The translations under genes were made by a program, and so were the position numbers. From positions 2,118,001 through 2,182,000 of the forward strand of contig NC_087095.1 of the NCBI RefSeq assembly GCF_963855985.1: a stretch of 64,000 bases of DNA. The letters run 5' to 3'. This document shows, in pieces, positions 42,574 through 53,864 of the stretch. Below the pieces are notes generated by a model. The model was not told the DNA's origin. It was given only the letters and a program-made list of their open reading frames with translations, and made no database searches. Source of the DNA: Ostrinia nubilalis (taxonomy: Eukaryota; Arthropoda; Insecta; Lepidoptera; Crambidae). Each line of letters opens with the position of its first letter. Position 1 is the first letter of the stretch.

Positions 42574-43814
42574 CAGGGTGTTACTTTGCATTCTTGCCAT
42601 ATTTACAGAGGTTACTATATTACTGATACTGAACACAAATCCGTAAAAAAATAATGCCCGAAAAAATCTTTTTTTAATCTTTAGTATTTTATTTTATCGA
42701 CAATCTGTTAAACACACCACTAATTATCGTAACGCATGCACATCACTTGTTGGCGATGGCGATGGAGACTTTTTTACTTTTTATTGTATTTTTAAATATC
42801 TATTGCAATCTATTGTCTTTAAAATGTCTTTTTGACACTTGTAAAAAACTGAGAAATCCATCAAACACAAATCACGTTATAAATAATACAAAAATGACTG
42901 AAGTGTATTCAAACAACGAATAATTTAATCAAAATGGTGCTTGGAGTGTCTGCAATACATCTTAGACGAAATGCTTGATGACGTACCCTTAGCGTTACAC
43001 CAAATGCTCTACTACCAGCAGGATGGTGCTCCCCCACAATAAGGACGCCAAGTGCGCGAATAATACGTTTGGTGAACAGTGGATTGGACGAGGGGTCCAG
43101 TAGCTTGGCCACCACGATCCTCGGACCTGACACCAATGGATTTTTGGAGTGACTTGAAACGACTGGTATGCGCAGAAGAGATAAACAGTGTAAACGCCTG
43201 TAAACGCGTTACATGAAAGGATTGTTTTAGTGAAACTGTGATACAAAACGTTTGTGTTGCGAAAACTAAAGCGAAAAACCTACGCTTCGCCGTGCTAGAC
43301 TGTGCCTTCATCAGAACGGAAGACACTGAACACTTGCTTCGCAGTACGTAAACTTTGTAAGTAGGAACTTATGAATAAATAATTAATTGTGAATAAGGTG
43401 ATTTCATTTCATACTTAATTTATTAATTTGTAAAAATAGGGTACAATGTTGTAAATTAATTGAAACCCTATTAATTATTACGTATTTTTGACGGTCCTAA
43501 GCCCGTAAAGTATCTAGAAAGGAAAATCTGAAATCAACTGAAGAGTATTTTAAAATAGTTATTATGACTGGATAAAAAGAATGGTACCCAAAGCCATAAA
43601 ATTAAGAACTAGGCCACGCCCACTAGGTTTATTCCACTTGCACCTGTAGAACGTGCGAGACAAAATTGGTTTATTCCAATTTGTACTGAAAAACCAAATT
43701 TACTAAAATCTTAGTGTACTTTCTTTATGGGAGTCTCTTGTTTATCTTAAATAATAGGTATTGTTACCTACTTTTATCTCTGTGAATATGGCAAGAATGC
43801 AAAGTAACACGGTG
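42574..43814 (+). mobile_element. Mariner-type transposon relic (1.24 kb)
   Basis: Ends CAGGGTGTTACTTTGCATTC (then TTGCCATATTTACAGAG) and GAATGCAAAGTAACACGGTG are inverted repeats of ~35 bp flanked by TA. The size fits a mariner with one transposase gene; traces of it are at 43009-43200. Confidence 0.85.
43009..43200 (+). pseudogene. Mariner transposase remnant
   Basis: Plus-strand fragments in shifting frames read YYQQDGAPPH (second catalytic Asp region), WIGR, then GPVAWPPRSSDLTPMDFWSD (third catalytic acidic region, DF after the SPDLTP-type motif) and LKRLVCAEE. At least one frame shift separates WIGR from GPV, and a TAA follows GAPPQ, so it is dead. The N-terminal helix-turn-helix part is not readable. 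The fragments belong to the Tc1/mariner DDE family. Confidence 0.8.
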
Positions 43815-43816
43815 TA

Positions 43817-45160
43817 TAAATAGTATAAATATTTGTTAAGGGTAGTTGAACGGAAAGCGCCGTGCAAATACTAAAATATTTAAAGCTGTCATTTTGAACT
43901 AAAAAAAATTAAAGGAGCACAATTTTGAATATGCTGAAAGTCTAATACCGACATATCTTTTTCAGACTTGGCTTTATACCTAAGTCTGGTGTTATTTTGT
44001 GAAAAATACATACAGTCGAATATAGAACCTCCTCTTTTTTTTTAAATTGGTTAATATGTGTGTTGTAAGTTGTAAATATCATGTCGTACGGTGGAAGTTT
44101 TAATTTTAACTCATTCTGCACGTGCCGCACCCAACTCATTAAAACTAATGCACCTACAGCTTTATTGAACGAGTCGTGGAGGTGCTTACTTGTGTATGCA
44201 AATAAGTAGCATAAATAATCTATAACAATCCTATTTTAATTGAATGGGTGTGCCTTAAGCGGCCAAAATAAACTCCGTGATTCAATTCAACATGTTCCAA
44301 TATTTCTTATGTAACAACGTACTTTAAAATAATATAGAGAAGCTTTATATGAGGGTTATATCAGTTCATTATTTTGTGCCACACATCGCATACCTTCAAG
44401 TCTAATTGGATTGAACCGAGTCGTCGCAATATGATCCTAATTTTATTTGATTAACTAACAAACTCGCGGTTCTCTCGTGCCACTCAAACAGTTGGAATTG
44501 TATCAGTAGCTATAAAATGATGTTTTTTTTTAAGTTTAGAAAATAAAATGACACTGACAATGGTTACATTCTCGTAAAGTTCTTTAATTTAGTTTAAAAT
44601 CATTTATAAGTCGTTCATTTTCTGCAATAAAAAACAATTTTACACGTCCCAGTAGGTACGTGTTTGCCGTTTGGTACAGAAGGACCGTATGCCAATTAAT
44701 TAGAAACAAAAAATAAATAAAACTATTAAGTTTCATTATGATCCGTTTTATACATTTTCGTAAAAGCGTAACTAAAGTGTATATCCATTCATTCTCACAA
44801 ACTTTCACAAATATTACGAGTACTCGTAAGATAAGATGCAGAAAGATGTAAAATACCCCGTATTTGTCTCAATTTGACCCTATTTTTTTATCTCAGACTG
44901 AACCTACGTAGCATTATTCTAGTACTGGAATGCTCTATTTATTTTCCTGCTCTTGAGGTTGATTCCGAGCGAGAGTAACTCAGTTATGAACGAGAGAGAA
45001 AATACAATTTGTTGTCATTTCGACAAAAACAAACCTTTTTTTATTCCCCTAGGGGGTGGAGTATCAGTCTCGACATCAAAATAGGTGTTGGTCGCTGCTA
45101 CTGCAAATAAGATAGCTACGAACTATTAATACGTATTTATTTTGTTTATAGGTACCGACC
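43817..45160. other. Spacer, no gene seen
   Basis: 1.3 kb of AT-rich sequence without a supportable gene or element. Confidence 0.4.
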
Positions 45161-45161
45161 T

Positions 45162-45232
45162 AAAAACAGTGATGTAAAATTTTAGTCTCAACTACCGAGT
45201 TGAGACTGTAAAATTTAACATCACTGTTTTTC
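45162..45232. repeat. 71-bp near-perfect hairpin
   Basis: AAAAACAGTGATGTAAAATT on the left and AATTTAACATCACTGTTTTT on the right pair; the stem runs through GTCTCAACT/AGTTGAGAC, leaving only ACCG as loop. Probably a tiny palindromic element; the very small loop argues against a standard microRNA precursor. Confidence 0.75.
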
Positions 45233-45870
45233 TCCAACAAAACATCGTTTACCAGTTAAGCAATTCCCAATTGTACGAATCTGGAAAGGAAGAAGAAGAA
45301 TGTATAATCTTTTCAACATTTGAGGTTAGATTTTCATAATAAAATATGTTGATAATAAACTCCATTTTGAATGATTGTACCTTACTGTAGGTGTAGTGTA
45401 CCAATCATCAAATTTACTAATTAGGTAGGTAAAATTAGTTTTAGTAGTATTTGTTGCAATGGACACCTGTTACTTGTACAACTACAACTTACTACAAAAC
45501 ATGCCAGTGCTAACCTGATTTTAGATTAGCTGACTTTTGGATCTTCACTGATCCTGAATAAGTTATAAGGCATTCTAGAATCATTCGTAATAGCGCGATA
45601 TGTCTTACTTATGAGGCAGAAATTTTAAGTATCTTTAACTTCAATAACATAACGTATTACGCAAGAATAAGTTGCAAAATATGTAGTTATTTTTCGCTAT
45701 AATGTTGGTATAAAAGTTTTCCTCTCACGTAATAAAGTAGCAAAGGGTGAACACGATTGGCTATTAGAGGAAGTAATTTAAAAGATGAGGCTGCGGCTAA
45801 GGCTCTTCATACTAAAATAGCCTTCCTTCTGGCGCGGTCGGGTAATGATATGGAGCAAGTGTTGTATGAA
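45233..45870. other. Spacer, no gene seen
   Basis: No gene supported. The ORF at 45757-45975 runs into the following repeat; its first ~35 codons (GCTGCGGCTAAGGCTCTTCA region) resemble no domain I know. Confidence 0.35.
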
Positions 45871-45875
45871 CTACT

Positions 45876-46130
45876 AGCGGCCGCCCCCGACTTCGTACGC
45901 GTGAATCCCGTTTTACCCCCTTCATCTATCTTACCCGGTTTAAATTTTTTTCATACAAATGTTTTTTCCCGCTAACTCCCGTTCCCGTGGGAATTTTGCA
46001 ATATCCTGTTGTAACTAAGCTTAAAGTTTACTAAGGTACCTGCATGCCAAATTTCAAGCGTCTAACTTAAGCGGTTTAGATTTTTCTTACAAAAGGATTT
46101 TCCCGCTAATTCCCGTTCCCGTGGGAAATT
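45876..46130 (+). repeat. Dispersed CCCGCGACTTCG-type repeat
   Basis: CTAGCGGCCGCCCCCGACTT, CGTACGCGTGAATCCCGTTT, CCCCTTCATCTATCTTACC, TCCCGTTCCCGTGGGAATTT, with one ~136-bp internal unit like those at 4988-5256. Confidence 0.7.
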
Positions 46131-46345
46131 CGGGAAAACGAACAAACAAAAAGGCAAATGAGAAATTAAAAAAGTTTTCGCATTTCGTAAATGTGCGACA
46201 GCATCGCTACTAACACGCGTTAGTCGCATGTGCAACGCACTACAGAAGTGATGCCAACGCGCTACTAACGCGCTACAGCACGCGACTGCATCGCTACAAA
46301 AAGTCGCCGTGGGCGAGGGCCCATATTGCTGGAGGATGTAATTTA
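46131..46345. other. G+C-rich patch with CGCTAC motifs
   Basis: GCATCGCTACTAACACGCGT, AACGCGCTACTAACGCGCTA and GACTGCATCGCTACAAAAAG recur over about 130 bp (46195-46310). Dense in CpG against an AT-rich background. An ORF on the minus strand crosses it without a known domain. Confidence 0.5.
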
Positions 46346-46629
46346 TAACCTTCAACGTCTTTAACTATTTCTGCTTACTGGGTCACCCCAATAAAGTTTT
46401 GAAATGTCGTCGATAAATACGTAAGACGAACGAAGCCTCCATTTCCCCTATCAATCTTCTAGTTTCGTTCATGTAATCTACTATGATAGTTTACACGTGG
46501 AGTTCTATTCGCGTGGAATTCGATACTGGCATCGCGGTAATAATTTTACGACTAGCTGTTTCCAACTGAACTGGATAGATAACATTACTATTCAATTTAT
46601 TACACAATCCATTTATTAATCTATATTTA

Positions 46630-46765
46630 TAAAAGCGAAAGGTCACTGATTGACTGACTGGTTCCTTTTAGAACGTAGGTGCTCACTAAGACGTGATTTT
46701 GCAAATTTCAATCCCTAAGGGGGTAAAACGGGATCCACGCGTACGAAGTCGCGGGCGGCCGCTTG
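46630..46765 (-). repeat. Dispersed CCCGCGACTTCG-type repeat
   Basis: Reverse complement starts GCGGCCGCCCGCGACTTCGT, then ACGCGTGGATCCCGTTTTAC; the far end GAAAGGTCACTGATTGACTG. Short version of the family. Confidence 0.7.
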
Positions 46766-46857
46766 TATGGTTTTATTTGTTAGTCAAAGTAAACATTTAT
46801 GTGATTTTAATTCACATTTTGGCAGTCACCAGCTCAGTGGATTAAAAGTTGTACATT

Positions 46858-46973
46858 TTCTGCAAATAGGCTTTTATAAAGCGCTATTGCACGTCCCAGT
46901 GTTACTGTAACCCTTCCACTGCTTCGGGACAATAAATGAGCCAATGCTGAGAAGAAGCAGCGCAAATGCTTGC
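46858..46973 (+). repeat. Dispersed repeat, TGCAAATAGGCTTTT family, copy 2
   Basis: TCTGCAAATAGGCTTTTATA, CCACTGCTTCGGGACAATAA and AGCCAATGCTGAGAAGAAGC. It abuts the MITE fragment that follows. Confidence 0.65.
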
Positions 46974-47079
46974 TTAAGTAAAGCAGTAAATCGAACGCAC
47001 AGGGTTGAATCTATAGAGCTCTGTGATTGGTTCATGTGTCACCCTGTGCGTCCACGCACACTGTGAGACCTCATAGGAT
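46974..47079. mobile_element. Harbinger-type MITE, copy 5, both ends lost
   Basis: ATGCTTGCTTAAGTAAAGCA, GAGCTCTGTGATTGGTTCAT and CACACTGTGAGACCTCATAG are the family interior; both terminal repeats are missing. Confidence 0.75.
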
Positions 47080-47089
47080 GTCTATTTGA

Positions 47090-47870
47090 CGTCTGTGTGC
47101 CAAAGGCTTTATTTTCGAAATGCAGAAAGGCTGCAAAATAATTACTTAGCGTTATAAGTACCTACTTAAAGTGTATTTTCTTAGGGTGTTGTGTTTGCAT
47201 GGTTATAAGGGTGTTCGTTAATGTTGCTTTTATGGGCACAGGCTTTTATGGGTTATGCAAATGAACGGTGGTTGAAATTAGAGCGCTTTCCATTAAGCAA
47301 ACCAATGCGGTTAATTTAAAATCCTTCTATCTCCAGAATTAAATGTATTATACCAATTTTACTGTGTACTCGTATGTGGATTAAAAACATTTTGTAGTAC
47401 GGTTTTTTTAAGGTTACTAAAGTTATTTGTCGTAAACAAATTATTTATATCTCTAAACCCCTTCAAGCAAGGTAAACATTATATGCTTGTATTAGAAGTG
47501 GTTCACCAGTCACCACAATAGGCCAGCAGTCGACGGGGATCGAATACCGTTCCTCGAATCTCGAACTGTCAGACCAATGCCTATAATACGGCTGCCTAGT
47601 TTGCGATCAAACCACAGCTTGGTATCTCTATCTTTTGTTTTAGACTTAAAATTGCTGAAAGAATTCCAGATAGCGAAATGTATTGTATTGCCAACTTTGT
47701 ATCTTTGTTCCTAAAAACACGGGTACATTTCATAGTCTCAGGGGATGTCAAACTGCCTTAGCTCGTAAGAAAGCTAATGTAGGATCAAAGATTAGGATCG
47801 ACTCAGCGAAAAACCAGATTACACAAGTACCTACCTACTTGCTGGCAAATAAAATACGATATACAGGGTG
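47090..47870. other. Spacer; weak tRNA-like trace near 47500-47605
   Basis: GCAGTCGACGGGGATCGAAT recalls a reversed B box, possibly an old SINE head. No gene. Confidence 0.35.
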
Positions 47871-47873
47871 ACT

Positions 47874-48420
47874 TTGTAATCGTTGGCATCCTTTTTAGAT
47901 AAGGCTCTACTCATGATACATAGTACATTCCCCAAATATGAGACAAATCCAATGAGTTTAAATTAATATTTAAAATCTTGTACAGACGACAGCACATCAA
48001 TTTTAATACTGTGGCATTCTATTTCGATGTATTAAGTGTTATTTTGCAACAAAATGTAAAGGCTGATGTGCTGTTGACTGTACAATAATTTTAAACTCTT
48101 TTTAAGAGCTCACTAATACTAATAGATAGTAAAAGTAATGACAAAAACTATCATTAGATGTGTCTCATATTTGGGGTATGCACTATGTATCATGAGTAGA
48201 GTCTTAGAGTAGGCGTACACCGTTGATTTTTCGTCGGCCGATAGTTTAGTCGGGCAGTTGATCAGTATCGGCATGTATGGGAGTGCGCACACTACGCCGA
48301 TTCCATTTGGCCGATTCTTCATACAAATTAAAATCGGGCACAACTATCGGCCAACTAAAAATCAACGGTGTGCGCCTACTCCTATATTAAACGGATGCCA
48401 ACGATTTCAAAGTCACCCTG
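47874..48420. mobile_element. Mariner-type MITE (CAGGGTGACTTTG) with nested palindrome
   Basis: CAGGGTGACTTTGTAATCGT (then TGGCATCC) and ACGATTTCAAAGTCACCCTG are inverted arms extending through CTCATGATACATAGTAC and GTATCATGAGTAGAG; TA flanks. The central part (AGCACATCA, GTTATTTTGCAACAAAATG) is a further inverted segment. Confidence 0.8.
48208..48380. mobile_element. Palindromic MITE nested in the previous element
   Basis: AGTAGGCGTACACCGTTGAT and ATCAACGGTGTGCGCCTACT, with GTCGGCCGATAGTT / AACTATCGGCC inside. It interrupts the right arm of the mariner-type MITE; related copy at 16588-16750. Confidence 0.8.
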
Positions 48421-48422
48421 TA

Positions 48423-49140
48423 CAGTAGATAATTGAGTATTTTATTTCTAGTTTTCGGCTATCGCTTTATTCATATAACCTAGGGAATTTAGGGATAGGT
48501 CTTCGAATACCAATGGCGTTCCAGTCCAGCGGTCGTAGCGAAATGGAATGCGATATAGTGGCCATATTTTGCTACCAATACCACGCTTGGCTGGACAGTT
48601 TGAGCATTGGCTCATGTGTTGGTGTAATCGTCTTACTGCTTTTATTTTCGGAAATTTTATTCATACTGTCTAGGTAGGATTTAAATAGAAGCACTTCATT
48701 TGTCTATGGTTGTATAGCTCTTGACTGAAATAACTTGGATTTATAAGCATTGTTTTGCCTGCGAGCTGTTGTCTGAACTATTTATATTTCTGAGATAAAC
48801 ATCAGTTAAATTGGCTAGTTGATACCTATCAATAAGAGTGCTGGAGCATAAACATTCTGTAGAACAATTTATTTTAGGCCTGAAGCCCAATTCGTTTTCA
48901 ATTAATTTATCAATACGTGGTTAATACTTACATCAATGAGTTGGTAAACGAGTGATTACTTTCTATTTATAAATAAACTCTATTTAAGGAATCACATTTA
49001 CACAACTCCATAATTGACTTTATGTACAAATAGATTGAAGGTTTCAACTTTCTAATATCTACCTATGTAACTATTGAAGATTTTAGTAGTCCTAGATTCA
49101 CAAACATGCGATGTTAAAAGAAACTCATAAAACTAATTTA
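48423..49140. other. Spacer, no gene seen
   Basis: No supportable gene or element. Confidence 0.4.
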
Positions 49141-49142
49141 TT

Positions 49143-49255
49143 TTTGCAAATAAGCTTTTAAAAAGTACTTTTACATATCCCAGTATTAACCCTACCACTG
49201 CTTCGGGACAATAAATGGGCCAGTGCTGAGAAGAAGCAGCGCAAGAAACTCAAAT
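49143..49255 (+). repeat. Dispersed repeat, TGCAAATAGGCTTTT family, copy 3
   Basis: TTTGCAAATAAGCTTTTAAA, CACTGCTTCGGGACAATAAA and GGGCCAGTGCTGAGAAGAAG. Confidence 0.65.
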
Positions 49256-49489
49256 CTCTATTGTACGATGTAAAAATAAACGCTATCATATTAAACGTAT
49301 GAAGCTTTATAAAGAACATAATAAGATCTTTTCTGCTTAATAGATAATAAAAGATTGAGAAAACACTAAAGCCTCTTTGTTGTACAGATGTAAACCAGAC
49401 TAAAATAGCCTTAGCCTGTATTTAGGGGTTAAGAATGGGTTATACAAAACTATTAATAGGCATGTATTGAAATTTGAACTTTAATCCAC

Positions 49490-49545
49490 TTAACATCAGG
49501 TGCGATTGTGGTCAAATACCTGCCTTGTTATGCATAAAAAAAAAA
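49490..49545 (+). mobile_element. Diverged SINE tail
   Basis: CACTTAACATCAGGTGCGAT, then TACCTGCCTTGTTATGCATA and an A-run: a worn version of the SINE 3' end. Confidence 0.55.
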
Positions 49546-49669
49546 ATTACGTGAATATAAAGACTAGGTAGGAATTATGCCAGCGAGGACTGACAACTCT
49601 TAGGGATGTACACTGAAATCGATTATCGATATGTGTAGTGTTTGTCTCTTTCACTTAAGTCTCTCTCTG

Positions 49670-49840
49670 AATGAGTAAATACTCGACATTGTTTTAGTTG
49701 GTTCTCAGAATAGGGTCCCAGATATCGCGATGTGAACTCGATCTCTCTCGCTCATGCCTCAATTTTCGGAATGAGTAAAAAGGCAGATCGAGTCGACATT
49801 GTAAGGGTTAGTTTTTAGAATAGGGTGCCAGATATCGTTG
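49670..49840 (+). repeat. 110-bp direct repeat
   Basis: GAATGAGTAAA, CGACATTGT and AGAATAGGGT...CCAGATATCG each occur twice exactly 110 bp apart (for example 49707 and 49817). Local tandem duplication of unknown origin. Confidence 0.65.
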
Positions 49841-49849
49841 GGACTAGAT

Positions 49850-50868
49850 TTATGGGGCGATTCAGACATAATCTGCTTTTATTTAGGACATGAGGGTAGG
49901 ACGGCAGCCACACGTTGCACCGGCGATGTCCGCGGTTATTTACTAGCGATCCCGGATTTGCAAGAAATAAAATGTACAAAAACCTTTTTGGGGTATCGTA
50001 AAGGCTGTAACAAAGCTTCAAGTTTTCTTTTTTTTTACCACTATAGGGAAGTGCTTGACTTGTAACATAACTGATGGATCATTTTCTTTATAATAATAAA
50101 ATGATTTGGTTCATAATATGACATGAGATTTAATGTATTAGAGATAATTTAGTTGGCCATAACTTAAAACCTAGGTACCTAATTTTGAGCCTTACATAAT
50201 AATAGCTTTTAAGGCCAAAATTACTAAACTAATTTTTATTTGCTTTACACTCAGACGACAGCGTCGACATGATACGAGTATCAAACAATCAGACATGATG
50301 CAAGGAATACCATTCTGCAAGAAAAATGAAGACGTCATCTTATTTGATCTTAATCCATATCGGAAGTAGACCTATAGAATTGGGATCTTGGTCGACTGGA
50401 CAATGGGCTCCTTTATAAAATATTTACCTTGATCCCTATATCAGGATATAGACCTATAGAAGTGAAGGATCTTACTTGGCTGGCCACTTTTCCACGCGTG
50501 TGAAGCTGCAAGCACAGCTAGTTTGAGTAATAAGGTACGCCAGCACATCAGACTACACATTTTCGTCGAAAAATAGCTCCTATTACAACGATTTAAGATG
50601 CTACAGTGTTTAGCTTAACATGCTATCCTCTTTACAATGTAGAGCATAAAATGTGAAACCTTTAAACTACGTTCTGGATCTCATTATGCATCCGCCCGCG
50701 GCTTCAATTCATTTCTTTTCAATTCGCTTTGAATTTATCGAACAAATTAAATTGTTCTTCGCAAGGGTTGGCGTGATACTTTTTCTATACTTTTTAAGAA
50801 GTAACAGTTCTCAAACTTCTTTTGTTCTGGTTATTATACGAGCAGAATGCACGATGGCAGAAGGAAAC
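49850..50868. other. Spacer, no gene seen
   Basis: CCGCCCGCGGCTTCAATTC at about 50691 is a scrap of the CTTTCCGCCCGCGGCTTCG repeat; CAGCACATCAGACTACACAT at about 50530 echoes 36395. No gene. Confidence 0.4.
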
Positions 50869-50871
50869 TAA

Positions 50872-50977
50872 GGCTGAGTTGCACCATCTTAGTTTGACTT
50901 TAACAAACGTCAAAAATCTATCAAATTCCAAACAAAAATCACCGGTTACTGTTAAACTAAGATGGTGCAATCCAGCC
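50872..50977. mobile_element. GGCTGAGTTGCACCA-family MITE, copy 4
   Basis: GGCTGAGTTGCACCATCTTA and TAAGATGGTGCAATCCAGCC with TAA duplications (50869-50871 and 50978-50980). Confidence 0.85.
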
Positions 50978-50980
50978 TAA

Positions 50981-51988
50981 CACAATCAATTTTTGAGAAG
51001 AAGTGGCGTTTTTGCGTATTTCTAGATTCCTTAAAGCAAAAATCTTTTTTGTTTCATGTGCTGTTGTACTAAGCAGAAAACTTTATTCGCGTAAATAAAT
51101 TGTTGAGAAAACTACATTAAGCATTCATAAGGCTATTTCTCGAATTGCAAAAATAAATGCTAGATTTTTTTAAACGTTAAATAATATTTGGCTCCTGTCA
51201 TATGGTTTAGCAATTCTTGCAATTTTTGTATTGGTTGAGATTTGAGAACCATTGCTAAAGCCAACTGGAAAAGCGTTCTTATGGATACAAAAGCCGATTA
51301 TATGACATGAAGCAATTCAACGTAATTGAATTCTAAATGGAATAATGTAGGTGAATATATTGAAAGGGAAATACGGGTAATGTATTTGTACATACATTAT
51401 TTGTATTGAGTTGACGTTACACTCGTTTACCTTTGAAATTAATAACATAAAATATTTCCCATAAATAATTAAAACATCTCAAAAGTCTGATTTATTTGTA
51501 AATCTTTTTCTTCTCTGCATTCGTGAACTAGACATCCGACATTTCACCATCTGGGTCACCATTAGCTATTAGTGACAGTTATGGTTCAATTTGATTGAGT
51601 GACTATAACATACCTTCAGAACAGGATTTTGAAACTTTAAATAATCAAGCTTGCAATATTCCTTCAATTATAACTGGATCTCTGGACTCAATCAAATCAT
51701 ATGATACGAAATACTCGCAGGTTCCAAAACTTTCAGATTTCGGGACCATATGATTTTCTTATGAAAAAATATCACTATTCCCATGTGCCACGATGACTCG
51801 GAACTTCCAATCCGATCTGTCACAGATTCATCCAAGCATTTGTATGGGCCCCAGGAGATTTTAGCGAGAAACGTATCCTACAAAAGTGACAAAAGTTGTA
51901 TTATTTTGTACTTCTCCAGTGTATTTGAGACATGGTAACGGAAATAAAACTTGTTTTAAATCCTAAATACTACTAAAGAAATATTAGT
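50981..51988. other. Spacer, no gene seen
   Basis: 1 kb with no supportable gene or element. Confidence 0.4.
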
Positions 51989-52000
51989 ACATAGGTAGTT

Positions 52001-52437
52001 CATCATTTCAGCCACAGGACGTCCACTGCTGAACATAGGCCTCCCCCAATGACTTCCACATCGCACGGTTGGTAGCGGCCTGCATCCAGCGCCTTCCTGC
52101 TACCTTTATCGGGTCGTCGGTCAGACGAAAGTCTACAACCAATGTGTGTTACCTGTGATGACTTATGGCTCGGAAACGTGGCTTCTCACTATAGGCCTTA
52201 TACAGAAGCTCAAAGTTGCACAGTGTGCTATGGAGAGGGCTATGCTCGCTGTTTCTTTGCGAGGTCGAATCAGAAATGAAGAGATCCGTAAACGAACTAA
52301 AGTCGCTGACATAGCCCGATGGATTAGCAAGCTGAAGTGGCAGTGGGCAGTGTAGTAGTGGTAGTACGCAGAACTGACGGCCGATGGGGCAGCAAGGCTC
52401 TGGAATGGAGGCCGCGTACCGTAAAACGCAGCGTGGG
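52001..52437. mobile_element. RTE LINE 3' fragment with inverted 5' part (second twin-primed copy)
   Basis: 52001-52122 is antisense (3' end to about the WTDD codons). 52123-52437 is sense, reading KVYNQCVLPVMTYGSETW and on through KLKWQWA to the GKRSVG codons. About 16-18 bp of LINE sequence between the two parts (around the RPPTR codons) is missing. A perfect 12-bp target duplication ACATAGGTAGTT (51989-52000 and 52438-52449) brackets the whole. The sense part has an early stop after KWQWAV. Confidence 0.9.
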
Positions 52438-52584
52438 ACATAGGTAGTTGGTGTTGCATAAATAAATTACTCTTAGTCTCGTTTGCATTAGGACCACAAT
52501 AGTCCATCCATTGATTCTAATCAGCAGTCCGACACTGAAAACCTATGCCGCTTCTATGTTGTAGGTACCAACTTATACCTACTA

Positions 52585-52805
52585 TCCTACTAATATTATA
52601 AATGCGAAAGTTTGGATGTCTTTGGATGTTTGACTGCATCCATGGATGTCCAGATGTTTGTTACTCTTTCACGCAAAAACTACTGATGTTGATGAAACTT
52701 TACAGTATTATTGTTTATGACCCAGAATAATATATAGGCTATAATTTATGACGATCTGTGACAAACGAAATTTCACGCGGTCGAAGCCGCGGGCAAAAGC
52801 TAGTA
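52585..52805 (-). repeat. Dispersed repeat, GCCCGCGGCTTCG type
   Basis: CTACTAATATTATAAATGCG at the left, TTTCACGCGGTCGAAGCCGC then GGGCAAAAGCTAGTA at the right: reverse-oriented copy of the CTAGCTTTTGCCCGCGGCTT family. Confidence 0.7.
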
Positions 52806-53320
52806 TTATACTAATTTGAAAAATATTGGGTTCCGTGTAGAAAACCTTCCGCCTCTATTGATTTTCTCTTTAAGTTGCTTTGCATATCAAAATAGCTTTT
52901 CTTGACCCTTTTTTGGGACCCATCTTTCTCTATTTAATCAAATTCAGTTTAGCAGCTGTAGCGTGTAAAGATGGCGACGAGTAGGTAATTTCCTTTCCAA
53001 TTTTAAACTAAAACGTTTTTATTAAGCAATTTTATGTGATACAAAAATAGAAGCTTTGATACGAAACTACATAGATCCTATAAAAATAGTTTAACTGGAT
53101 TTATTTTGTGATCAAACGCGGTTTGTAGGGCACTCAAACGTCTAGTGGTTAACGAGTTGGGCTCTGGCACCCGGGTTTGTTTACCAAGTCATCCAAAGGG
53201 TTAAGAGATCACTTTGAAGTGGTGCGCAGTTTGGTTAGGATGTTACGGTAGTGTTGCCGCAATATCGATAGTTGTGCTATACCGTCACGTTATCGACGGA
53301 AAAGTGAGAACAGCACTACA
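52806..53320. other. Spacer; tRNA-like trace near 53140-53190
   Basis: ACGTCTAGTGGTTAACGAGT and GGCACCCGGGTTTG resemble SINE A and B box regions, but no body could be matched. No gene. Confidence 0.35.
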
Positions 53321-53321
53321 C

Positions 53322-53503
53322 CAGTGTGCACTATGAGTTTACGTTATGTGTGCTCGCTAGCGAGTACGTCAAAAAATCTATGAAGATTTCATTTCTTGAA
53401 AGTAGCCGCTAGGGGCGCTGCACAATATATCATACATTTAATGCCATTTTTTAACGCAGTCGCTAGCGAGCACACCTAACGTGAACTCATGGTAAGCACA
53501 CTG
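53322..53503. mobile_element. Palindromic MITE (CAGTGTGCACTATGAG)
   Basis: CAGTGTGCACTATGAGTTTA, GTGTGCTCGCTAGCGAG at the left mirror CTAGCGAGCACACCTAACGT and GGTAAGCACACTG at the right. About 55-bp imperfect arms. Target duplication not clear. Confidence 0.7.
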
Positions 53504-53743
53504 ATCAAACGAATGACGACTCATTGAAAAATTAATTTAGGTTATGACGAAGATCTATGAGGAAGATGTTTATGTTAATTCGTTTTAATTACGTAGAGTA
53601 GAAAATATTAGAATTGGGTTGCTAAAAAGTTATAAAATGCCGAAGAGTTGTGAATTTACTGATAGAGATTTTACTGGTTTGCAAATTAGAATGATTAATT
53701 ATCTTAGTTTACTTTTTAAGCATTTATGCCACTCACTCTCTCA

Positions 53744-53864
53744 CTCGTATTCATAAACGATGCCTGCTTAAGTGCGTTGAATAGAGCTCTGTGATTGGTT
53801 CGTTTGTCACCCTGTGCATTCACGCGCACCGTGAGACCTCATAGTAATGTTTGTGAATATGGGC
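53744..53864. mobile_element. Harbinger-type MITE, copy 6, flanked by a direct repeat
   Basis: CTCGTATTCATAAACGATGC to GTTTGTGAATATGGGCG. The flanks are a ~45-bp direct repeat (TTTACTTTTTAAGCATTTAT then GCC and CTCTCTC) at about 53697-53743 and 53866-53912, far longer than the 3-bp duplication of this family. Confidence 0.75.

Noticed and set aside
43012..43326. Minus-strand ORFs in the mariner relic
   Set aside because: The real, frame-broken transposase traces are on the plus strand.
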